From Flavobacteriaceae bacterium (GTDB lineage: Bacteria; Bacteroidota; Bacteroidia; Flavobacteriales; Flavobacteriaceae): a stretch of 13,395 bases of DNA. This document shows positions 7,706 to 13,395 of this stretch, piece after piece. The DNA lies in contig PAFO01000029.1 in assembly GCA_002705385.1 (NCBI GenBank), positions 21,317 through 34,711 of the forward strand, read 5' to 3'. The notes below the pieces were generated by a model. It was not told the DNA's origin, ran no database searches, and saw only the letters and a list, made by a program, of their open reading frames with translations. The position numbers were made by a program, and so were the translations under genes. Numbering within the stretch: position 1 is the first letter of the stretch; each line of letters starts with the position of its first letter.

Positions 7706-8323
7706 TTATAGCGGTAGGTAAACTACTTTTTTAGTTTTAAAAAACGAATTGGTAAAATAATCCTGGAGCTCAAAACACTGAGCCTTGGGAAAATTTTGTA
7801 ATTCTTTCTTAAGTTCACCACCCTTTAAATATAGTATACCGTTTTTAATGATATGGTTGTTTTTTAAGCTTATTTTATTTTTGACCCACGGTACAAAAGA
7901 ATCCATTTTTGTTACTGCTCTACTTACTACAAAGTCAACTTTTTCTTTAAAATCCTCAGCTCGAATTTGGGAAGCATTAACATTGGTTAACTCTAAATCA
8001 TGTTTAATTGAATTGACTACATTTATTTTCTTAGCTATAGAGTCTATCAAATAAAAGTGTACTTTTGGAAATAGAATAGCTAAGGGAATTCCAGGAAATC
8101 CCCCACCAGTACCTACATCTAAAATCCGAGAATTATTGTTAAATTGAATAATCTTTGAAATCCCTAGAGAATGTAAAACATGATGCTCATAAAAAAAATC
8201 CATGTCCTTTCTTGAAATCAAGTTGATTTGAGAATTCCAAAAAGTATAGAGCTTTTGTAGCTCATTAAATTGCTTGATTTGAATTTCATTTAAATTTGGA
8301 AAATAATTTAACACATCATCCAT
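7706..8323 (-). CDS. rsmG: 16S rRNA (guanine-N7)-methyltransferase RsmG
   Basis: SAM-dependent methyltransferase (GidB family) that in E. coli methylates N7 of G527 in 16S rRNA; its loss gives low-level streptomycin resistance. The 205-residue length is normal. Family signs are FWNSQINLISRKD (residues 28-40), the YEHHVLHSLGI segment (45-55), the SAM-binding ILDVGTGGGFPGIPLAILFP (67-86), the YLIDS acidic end of strand 2 (91-95), SRAV (134-137) and a late WVKNK...LYLKGG stretch. The ATG was chosen because the family N terminus starts close to it. The gene is monocistronic: convergent with pruA on one side and divergent from the desaturase on the other. Confidence 0.95.
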   Translation of the reverse strand: MDDVLNYFPNLNEIQIKQFNELQKLYTFWNSQINLISRKDMDFFYEHHVLHSLGISKIIQFNNNSRILDVGTGGGFPGIPLAILFPKVHFYLIDSIAKKINVVNSIKHDLELTNVNASQIRAEDFKEKVDFVVSRAVTKMDSFVPWVKNKISLKNNHIIKNGILYLKGGELKKELQNFPKAQCFELQDYFTNSFFKTKKVVYLPL

Positions 8324-8377
8324 ATTGTTTTTTTAAAGGAGTTTAATTATAAACTTTTTTAGATTATTTTTACAATT

Positions 8378-8385
8378 CAAAAATA
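8378..8385 (-). promoter_or_regulatory. Putative rsmG promoter, -7 box
   Basis: The minus strand reads TATTTTTG, an exact TAnnTTTG match, 54 bases ahead of the rsmG ATG. No convincing -33 element is visible; it would fall inside the start of the divergent desaturase gene, because this box ends 3 bases before that gene's ATG. Confidence 0.35.
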
Positions 8386-8388
8386 TTT

Positions 8389-9483
8389 ATGCAATCTACA
8401 GAAAGACTTCGCTTTTCAAGAAAAGACACCAAAAAATTTTTTAAAACCTTAAACAATCGAGTAAATAAATACTTTAAACAAAATAAGATTGAGAAGACTG
8501 GAAATTGGAAACTTTATCTGAAAACATTTGTAATGTTTTTATTATTAATCGCTCCATATGTTTTGATTTTAACATTAAGTATTAATCTTTGGATTAAATT
8601 ATTACTTTGTGTTGTCATGGGATTAGGTATGGCTGGAGTTGGAATGAACGTTATGCATGATGGAAATCATGGCTCATTTTCAAAGTATCAATGGATAAAT
8701 AATTTTATGGGAAGTAGTATTTATTTTCTTGCAGGAAATGTATTTAACTGGAAAATTCAACATAATCTTTTACATCACACCTACACAAATATTCATGGAC
8801 ATGATGAGGATCTTGAAGCTGGAAGAATACTCCGCTTTTCAAAACATTCTCAATGGATGCCACATCATCGATTCCAACACCTCTATTCTTTACTTTTATA
8901 TGGTTTATTAACGTTAAACTGGGCAGTTTTTACAGATTTTCAGCAAATGAAACGATACACCAAGAGGAAACTATCTTACCTCAACAGTAAGCGTCCTAGC
9001 ATTCAGTGGACTGGTTTATTTGTAACTAAAATTTTATATTTTTTTATTTGGATTGCATTACCTATGATTGTAATTGATGCTCCATGGTGGTCTATATTAA
9101 TTGGTTTTTTAGTTATGCATTACACGGCAGGACTTATCTTAAGCTTGGTCTTTCAGTTAGCGCACGTAATGGAAGATGCACAAATGCCGAAACCTGATAA
9201 ATCTGGCACTATGAAAAATACTTGGGCAATTCACCAACTACTTACTACAGTTAATTTTTCAACAAAAAACAAAATTCTAAACTGGTTTACAGGGGGGCTA
9301 AATCATCAAATTGAACATCATATATTTCCTCATATTAGCCACATTCATTACAACAAAATCGGAGCTATAGTTAAAAAAACAGCTGAAGAATTTAATCTTC
9401 CTTATAACGAATACAGAACAATAAAAAGTGCCCTGTTTTCTCACTTCAAATTTTTAAAACAAATGGGGGTGCAACCCACTTAA
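8389..9483 (+). CDS. Membrane fatty-acid desaturase, front-end-like
   Basis: A 364-residue di-iron integral membrane desaturase that introduces a double bond into acyl chains of membrane lipids or acyl-CoA. The three histidine boxes are present: HDGNH (residues 90-94), HNLLHH (125-130) and QIEHH (307-311), plus a lone histidine in QLAHVMEDA (His259), a common additional ligand. Hydrophobic segments occur at about 45-65, 68-88, 105-118, 165-182, 208-228 and 233-256. The QIEHH form of box 3 is typical of front-end and related acyl-lipid desaturases, but no cytochrome b5 domain (His-Pro-Gly-Gly) is fused, so a separate electron donor is needed. Substrate and double-bond position cannot be read from sequence. 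The gene is divergent from rsmG and followed after 7 bases by an aminotransferase gene, probably co-transcribed. I saw no clear promoter box in the 65-base upstream gap. Confidence 0.9.
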   Translation: MQSTERLRFSRKDTKKFFKTLNNRVNKYFKQNKIEKTGNWKLYLKTFVMFLLLIAPYVLILTLSINLWIKLLLCVVMGLGMAGVGMNVMHDGNHGSFSKYQWINNFMGSSIYFLAGNVFNWKIQHNLLHHTYTNIHGHDEDLEAGRILRFSKHSQWMPHHRFQHLYSLLLYGLLTLNWAVFTDFQQMKRYTKRKLSYLNSKRPSIQWTGLFVTKILYFFIWIALPMIVIDAPWWSILIGFLVMHYTAGLILSLVFQLAHVMEDAQMPKPDKSGTMKNTWAIHQLLTTVNFSTKNKILNWFTGGLNHQIEHHIFPHISHIHYNKIGAIVKKTAEEFNLPYNEYRTIKSALFSHFKFLKQMGVQPT

Positions 9484-9490
9484 AAATCAA

Positions 9491-10675
9491 ATGGAAATAT
9501 TATCAGAAAGAATTAACAGTTTACCTGTATCGGCAACGCTGGCAATGGCAGCAAAAGCTAGAGAGTTAAAAAACCAAGGAATTGACATCATCGGACTCAG
9601 TTTGGGAGAGCCTGATTTTAATACTCCTGAATTTATCAAAAAAGCTGCTGTGCATGCGGTTAACGATAACTGGAATTCCTATTCTCCGGTTGATGGTTAT
9701 GCAGACCTAAAAAAAGTTGTATGTGATAAATTCAAACGAGATAACAAGTTAACTTATGAACCGTCACAAATTGTTGTTTCAACTGGTGCTAAACAATCTA
9801 TTGCCAATGTATGCATGGTTCTTTTGAACCCTGGAGATGAAGTGCTTCTTCCTGCTCCCTATTGGGTAAGCTATTCAGCAATTGCAACTTTGGCTGAGGC
9901 AAAATCAATTATTATTCCTTCGAGTATTGAAACCAATTTTAAAATTACCCCTGAGCAATTGGAAGCAGCTATTACTCCAAACACAAAATTAATTATGTTC
10001 AATTCGCCTAATAATCCAAGCGGTTCAATTTATACTGAGGATGAATACAAAGCACTAGCTAGAGTTCTAGAAAATTACCCAGAGATATTTATTCTTTCTG
10101 ATGAAATTTACGAACACATCAATTACGGCACTCCACATTTTAGTTTTGCAAGAATTGCATCATTGTACGATCGAACCATTACCGTAAATGGTGTTGCAAA
10201 AGCCTTTGCTATGACCGGATGGCGCATTGGATATATTGGGGCTCCTGAATGGATTGCAAAAGCTTGTAATAAAATGCAAGGTCAAATAACCAGTGGAGCT
10301 AATTGCATAGCGCAAAGAGCAACCATTGCAGCAATTTCAGCTCCAGTAAGTAAAATCCAATACATGGTTGATGAATTTTTTACTCGACGTGAAATAATAA
10401 TTAAATTATTAAATGAAATTCCTGGTTTCAGAGTTAACAAACCCCAAGGAGCCTTTTACGTATTCCCTGACATTTCATATTATTTCGGAAAAAAAATAGG
10501 TCAAAGAAGGATTAAAAATGCTTCAGATTTTGCTTTATTTTTACTCGAAGAGGCATATGTTGCAACAGTTACAGGTGAAGCCTTTGGAAATGATAATTGT
10601 ATTCGCATCTCATATGCAGCATCAGAAAAAAATATTCGAACTGCTGTTAGTAGAATTGCAAATGCTTTAAATTAA
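9491..10675 (+). CDS. Pyridoxal-phosphate aminotransferase class I, aspartate aminotransferase type
   Basis: A 394-residue fold-type I PLP enzyme, most like the bacterial Ib aspartate aminotransferases, some of which also accept prephenate. It would exchange amino groups between aspartate and 2-oxoglutarate. Visible features are LSLGEPDFNTP (residues 36-46), YSPVDGYADLK (64-74), STGAKQSI (97-104), APYWVSY (122-128), NSPNNPSG (171-178, cofactor-contacting Asn175), SDEIYE (203-208, Asp204 and Tyr207), the Schiff-base lysine Lys237 in GVAKAFAMTGWRIGY, and the substrate-carboxylate Arg372 in CIRISYA. The residue before the lysine is Ala rather than the commoner Ser. The ATG lies 7 bases after the desaturase stop. 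The prephenate dehydrogenase and DAHP synthase genes on the facing strand make a role in aromatic amino-acid synthesis possible, but substrate choice is not proven. Confidence 0.88.
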   Translation: MEILSERINSLPVSATLAMAAKARELKNQGIDIIGLSLGEPDFNTPEFIKKAAVHAVNDNWNSYSPVDGYADLKKVVCDKFKRDNKLTYEPSQIVVSTGAKQSIANVCMVLLNPGDEVLLPAPYWVSYSAIATLAEAKSIIIPSSIETNFKITPEQLEAAITPNTKLIMFNSPNNPSGSIYTEDEYKALARVLENYPEIFILSDEIYEHINYGTPHFSFARIASLYDRTITVNGVAKAFAMTGWRIGYIGAPEWIAKACNKMQGQITSGANCIAQRATIAAISAPVSKIQYMVDEFFTRREIIIKLLNEIPGFRVNKPQGAFYVFPDISYYFGKKIGQRRIKNASDFALFLLEEAYVATVTGEAFGNDNCIRISYAASEKNIRTAVSRIANALN

Positions 10676-10695
10676 AAAGTTTAATTTTTAATTTA
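10668..10695. repeat. Perfect AT-only inverted repeat at the convergent gene end
   Basis: TAAATTAAAAA (10668-10678) and TTTTTAATTTA (10685-10695) are perfect reverse complements around a six-base loop. The left arm contains the stop codon of the aminotransferase gene. The position between two convergent genes, and the A and T runs on the inner sides of the stem, suit a bidirectional terminator. An all-A/T stem is thermodynamically weak, so function is uncertain. Confidence 0.35.
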
Positions 10696-10719
10696 TCTAT
10701 ATGCCAGGTGAGCTTCAAA

Positions 10720-11295
10720 TTACTCTTTTACTTTTAGATAATTATAGTAATTTACTATGGCCAATTGATGCCAAGGAATTACAAAAAATATACCAACAAA
10801 AAGGCAAAGAATACCCAGAAGATACCAAGGAATAAAACGAAGATGAAGTTCAAAAATCTCTATCTTGTTACCTTCAGTAAGTTTCCAACTTTTTTTTAGA
10901 ATTTCTTCAATAGTCAATTCAGGCTCCTCAATAAAGATATAGTAACTCATTGATAAGCCAAGGGCAATAATTATACCAGGAATTACAAGAAGAATGAACC
11001 CAAATAATGTGAATATAGATATTACAAAATAAAGTAATAAAACTTTTAATAGAGGCTTAAAACCTTCAACTAGATTCTCTATTGAAGCAGGTTTATCATA
11101 GAAAATATTCAGAAAATAAATACTCATACCCAACTGAAGGGGTCCTGCCAGTAATAAAGATAAAAAATTCCCATAGGTATTTAATTCTGAAGGTAATCCT
11201 ACCAACAAACCATAGATTAAACAAATTAAAGCTGCAATTAACCAATGCTCTTTGAGCTTTTCTCTTGATTCACGCATTAAGTCAAGTAAATTCAT
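10720..11295 (-). CDS. DUF975-like multi-pass membrane protein
   Basis: A 191-residue hydrophobic protein of unknown function. The pattern fits DUF975: an N-terminal amphipathic start with REKLKEHW (residues 11-18), a first hydrophobic segment (19-34), a GPLQLGMSIYFLNIF segment (51-65), a connecting ENLVEGFKPLLK (73-84), a long hydrophobic hairpin ending LLVIPGIIIALGLSMSYYIF (102-121), then EEPELTIEEILKKSWKLTEGNK (123-144) and a final membrane segment before a VIPWHQLAIVNYYNYL tail. The family has no established role; the S-x-x-L-x-x-G-N-K stretch after the IPG hairpin is the most family-like part. It follows the DAHP synthase/chorismate mutase gene by 39 bases on the same strand and may be read through from it, but nothing in it points to aromatic metabolism. 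Assignment is by pattern memory, not by search. Confidence 0.7.
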   Translation of the reverse strand: MNLLDLMRESREKLKEHWLIAALICLIYGLLVGLPSELNTYGNFLSLLLAGPLQLGMSIYFLNIFYDKPASIENLVEGFKPLLKVLLLYFVISIFTLFGFILLVIPGIIIALGLSMSYYIFIEEPELTIEEILKKSWKLTEGNKIEIFELHLRFIPWYLLGILCLFVGIFFVIPWHQLAIVNYYNYLKVKE

Positions 11296-11334
11296 TTTTT
11301 TTAAATTATTAAATTTGAATAAAAAAAATCTAGC

Positions 11335-12417
11335 TTAAGTATTAAGTATTTTTTCTTGTTTATTGATCGATTCTTGATGAATTGCCTTAAAAACTCTTAG
11401 GATGAATTCTTCTGAAAGTTGACGTTCCTGGCCATCCAAAATCATCTTCCCTAAAATTTCATTCCATCGCTTATTTTGAAGTACCGCAACATTATTTGAT
11501 TTTTTAAGAGCCCCTATTTCTAAAGCTACGTTCATTCTCTTGCCTAAAGTGTCCAATAAAGTCTGGTCAACGACATCAATCTGGGCTCTTAAGTTATTCA
11601 ATTCGTTCTGATATGCTTCTTCATCGGTCGTCTTTTTACGAACTTTTAAATCACGCATAATTTCTACTAAACGAGATGGGGTTACCTGTTGTGCTGAATC
11701 ACTCCAAGCATTATCCGGGTCCCAATGAGTCTCTATCATAAGTCCATCAAAATTAAGATCTAAAGCAGCTTGTGAAATATCAAAAATTAAATCTCTTCTA
11801 CCTGCAATATGTGACGGATCACATATGATAGGTAAATCAGGAAACTTATTTTTTACCTCAATAGCAATTTGCCATTCTGGAATATTACGGTATTTAGTTT
11901 TTTCATAAGTAGAAAAACCTCGATGAATCAAACCAAGCCTATTAATTTTTGAAGAGTAGAGACGTTCAACGCCGCCAAGCCAAAGTGCCAAGTCAGGGTT
12001 TACTGGATTTTTTACCAAAACTATTTTGTCGGTACCCTCTAAAGCATCTGCAATTTCTTGCATAATAAATGGACTTACTGTAGATCGTGCTCCTATCCAA
12101 AGAATATCAATATCATTTTCCAAAGCTAATTTCACATGATCTTTGTTAGCAACTTCTGTAGCTGTTAATAAACCAGTTTCTTCTTTCACTTTTTTTAACC
12201 AGCCAAGACCAATTGCACCAACTCCTTCAAACATTCCAGGACGTGTTCTGGGTTTCCATATCCCTGCACGATATACTGTGACATCTGTGTTTTTTAATTC
12301 ATGGGCTATTTTTAGAACTTGTTCCTCTGTTTCAGCACTGCATGGACCTCCAATTACCAAAGGGTGGTCTAATGCAAAATTATCAAGCCATTGGCGCATT
12401 TTCTTATTATTTTCCAT
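11335..12417 (-). CDS. Bifunctional DAHP synthase (type I-beta) / chorismate mutase (AroQ type)
   Basis: Two-domain, 360-residue enzyme. The N-terminal domain (about residues 1-260) condenses phosphoenolpyruvate and erythrose 4-phosphate to DAHP, the first shikimate step; the C-terminal domain (about 265-360) converts chorismate to prephenate. Synthase motifs are GGPCSAET (23-30, metal-ligand Cys26), YRAGIWKPRTRPG (49-61), IGARST (108-113), KNPVNPD (136-142), HRGFSTYEKTKYRN (165-178), ICDPSHIAGRRD (198-209) and MIETHWDPD (227-235). The mutase part shows LRAQIDVVDQTLLDTLGKRM (276-295), with Arg277 and Arg294 at the usual active-site positions, then a lysine-rich IGALKK. In Porphyromonas gingivalis the same arrangement lets prephenate inhibit the synthase through the mutase domain; such feedback is inferred here. 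It follows tyrA by 22 bases on the same strand. Confidence 0.95.
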   Translation of the reverse strand: MENNKKMRQWLDNFALDHPLVIGGPCSAETEEQVLKIAHELKNTDVTVYRAGIWKPRTRPGMFEGVGAIGLGWLKKVKEETGLLTATEVANKDHVKLALENDIDILWIGARSTVSPFIMQEIADALEGTDKIVLVKNPVNPDLALWLGGVERLYSSKINRLGLIHRGFSTYEKTKYRNIPEWQIAIEVKNKFPDLPIICDPSHIAGRRDLIFDISQAALDLNFDGLMIETHWDPDNAWSDSAQQVTPSRLVEIMRDLKVRKKTTDEEAYQNELNNLRAQIDVVDQTLLDTLGKRMNVALEIGALKKSNNVAVLQNKRWNEILGKMILDGQERQLSEEFILRVFKAIHQESINKQEKILNT

Positions 12418-12439
12418 AGTGTTAAATTTTAATTCTTGA

Positions 12440-13300
12440 TTAAGTTTTTGATTCAGGTATACCTTTTAAAATTTTCTTTATTGAGTTAATATCTTTAATT
12501 TGTTTATGCATTTCAGACCAATCTTTATTTTCTAAAAGTGATTTAAATTGTTCTAGATTAGCAATATACTCATTGAGAACCTCTAAAATATTCTCATTAT
12601 TCTGTTTAAAAATAGGAGTCCACATTTCGGGTGAACTTTTAGCCAATCGAACTGTGGAAGCGAATCCACTGCCTGCCATATCAAAAATTGCTTTCTCATC
12701 ATCTTCCTTTTCCATTACAGTTTTTCCTAACATAAAAGAGGATATGTGAGAAATATGGGAAACATAAGCAATATGTTGATCATGTTCTTTTGGGTCCATT
12801 TCTTGAATATTCATATTAATAGAGCGGAAAAACTGAATTGCCCATTCTAATAAATCAGGACGTGTTTTTTCAGTTTCACAAAGGATCTGTGTTTTGTTAA
12901 AATATAAATCTGAGAAAGCTGCCAAAGGGCCTGAAAACTCCGTTCCAGCTATTGGGTGTGTTCCTAAAAACTGATTTCTTTTTGGATGTAATTCGACCAT
13001 TTTACAAATTGAGTATTTCGTAGAGCCAACATCAAATAGAAGTGCATTGTCATTAATCTTATCTAATAGATTCAAGACAATATCTGTAGCAGCATCAACA
13101 GGTATAGCTAAGATTAAAATATCCATTTTTGTATAATCTTTTGACTTTAATTCATAGTCAATAATCCCTTTTTCGATAGCTTCTTTTATATTATTTACCT
13201 TTTTGTCTCCTCCAAAAAGTACAACATTAGTTATATGTTTTTTTGCTGCTAAAGCAAAAGAACCTCCTATCAACCCCAGACCAATCACTCCTATATTCAT
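12440..13300 (-). CDS. tyrA: Prephenate dehydrogenase
   Basis: Oxidatively decarboxylates prephenate to 4-hydroxyphenylpyruvate, the tyrosine-specific step. The 286-residue length is normal for a stand-alone TyrA. The Rossmann motif GVIGLGLIGGS is at residues 4-14, and Asp32 at the end of the second strand (FGGDKK) suggests NAD+ rather than NADP+. Other family motifs are ILAIPVDA (63-70), DVGSTK (90-95), FLGTHPIAGTEFSGP (111-125, conserved His115), the EHDQHIAYVSHISH helix (172-185) and MAGSGFASTVRLA (208-220). There is no C-terminal ACT domain, so tyrosine feedback through ACT is not expected. The ATG overlaps the stop of the upstream aminotransferase by one base (TAATG), implying coupled translation, and the DAHP synthase/chorismate mutase gene follows. 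Cytoplasmic. Confidence 0.94.
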   Translation of the reverse strand: MNIGVIGLGLIGGSFALAAKKHITNVVLFGGDKKVNNIKEAIEKGIIDYELKSKDYTKMDILILAIPVDAATDIVLNLLDKINDNALLFDVGSTKYSICKMVELHPKRNQFLGTHPIAGTEFSGPLAAFSDLYFNKTQILCETEKTRPDLLEWAIQFFRSINMNIQEMDPKEHDQHIAYVSHISHISSFMLGKTVMEKEDDEKAIFDMAGSGFASTVRLAKSSPEMWTPIFKQNNENILEVLNEYIANLEQFKSLLENKDWSEMHKQIKDINSIKKILKGIPESKT

Positions 13301-13395
13301 TAATCAAATCGATTTAAAACTTCTTCAATAATTTGTTCGCTTACACATAATGAAAATCTAATATATCCTTCACCTTGACTCCCAAATATTGTCCC
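13300..13395 (-). CDS. Class I PLP-dependent aminotransferase, partial (C-terminal 31 residues)
   Basis: Only the 3' end lies in the window; the gene continues past the right edge. The last 31 residues include FGSQGEGYIRFSLCVSEQ and end VLNRFD. This matches the C terminus of class I/II aminotransferases, where the arginine of Y-I-R-F-S-L binds the substrate carboxylate. The TAA stop shares its last base with the tyrA start codon. Placed immediately before prephenate dehydrogenase, the enzyme may transaminate an aromatic keto acid or prephenate; in related bacteria a similar aminotransferase sits beside prephenate dehydratase. The substrate cannot be told from this fragment. Confidence 0.8.
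   Translation of the reverse strand, partial: GTIFGSQGEGYIRFSLCVSEQIIEEVLNRFD

Noticed and set aside
8335..8341. AAAGGAG as a Shine-Dalgarno site for the desaturase
   Set aside because: It is 47 bases ahead of the ATG at 8389 with no start codon at proper spacing, and SD use is rare in this group.
10196..10201. Ala before the PLP lysine (A-K-A rather than S-K-x) in the aminotransferase as a defect
   Set aside because: The lysine and all other cofactor and substrate residues are intact. The serine is not essential for family membership, and this variant looks like a lineage difference.
1..13395. CRISPR arrays, tRNA/rRNA genes, insertion sequences, phage or defence genes
   Set aside because: No regularly spaced direct repeats, tRNA-like cloverleaf, transposase/integrase motifs or known defence domains were seen on either strand; the window is densely filled by core genes.

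Overview
The window looks like chromosome from a Bacteroidota member, most likely a marine-type flavobacterium. The DNA is strongly AT-rich and Shine-Dalgarno motifs are scarce. Promoter -7 boxes of the Bacteroidota type (TAnnTTTG) lie upstream of several genes. The gene content is characteristic of that group: a Na+-NQR operon, a type IX secretion (T9SS) plug protein, stand-alone PruA, and a DAHP synthase with a C-terminal chorismate mutase. Everything legible is housekeeping or core metabolism. I see no transposase, integrase, phage gene, tRNA/rRNA, CRISPR array or defence cassette, and I do not find evidence of a previously undescribed system.

Layout. (1) Positions 1-4061, minus strand: nqrA-nqrB-nqrC-nqrD-nqrE, tightly packed, with nqrE cut by the left edge. 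These encode five of the six subunits of the Na+-translocating NADH:quinone reductase; nqrF is expected just outside. (2) Positions 4231-7626, plus strand, divergent from nqr: T9SS plug-type protein, apaG, and pruA (proline/glutamate catabolism, supplying NADH that Nqr can oxidise). (3) Positions 7706-8323, minus strand: rsmG, convergent with pruA and divergent from the next block. (4) Positions 8389-10675, plus strand: a membrane fatty-acid desaturase followed 7 bases later by a class I aminotransferase of the aspartate type. (5) Positions 10720-13395, minus strand: an aromatic amino-acid block read from the right edge. It holds the tail of a second class I aminotransferase, prephenate dehydrogenase (its start overlaps the previous stop by one base), and the fused DAHP synthase/chorismate mutase. 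A small DUF975-like membrane protein follows.

The aromatic block covers the first step of the shikimate route (DAHP synthase), the branch point (chorismate mutase), the tyrosine branch (prephenate dehydrogenase) and probably a transamination step. The longest stretch without a gene is the 169 bases between nqrA and the plug gene, so no intergenic region exceeds 300 bases.

Points worth a second look are modest: the NqrB flavinylation motif reads S-G-E-T instead of S-G-A-T, NqrD appears to carry an N-terminal extension of about 23 residues, and the desaturase has a front-end-type QIEHH box without a cytochrome b5 domain.
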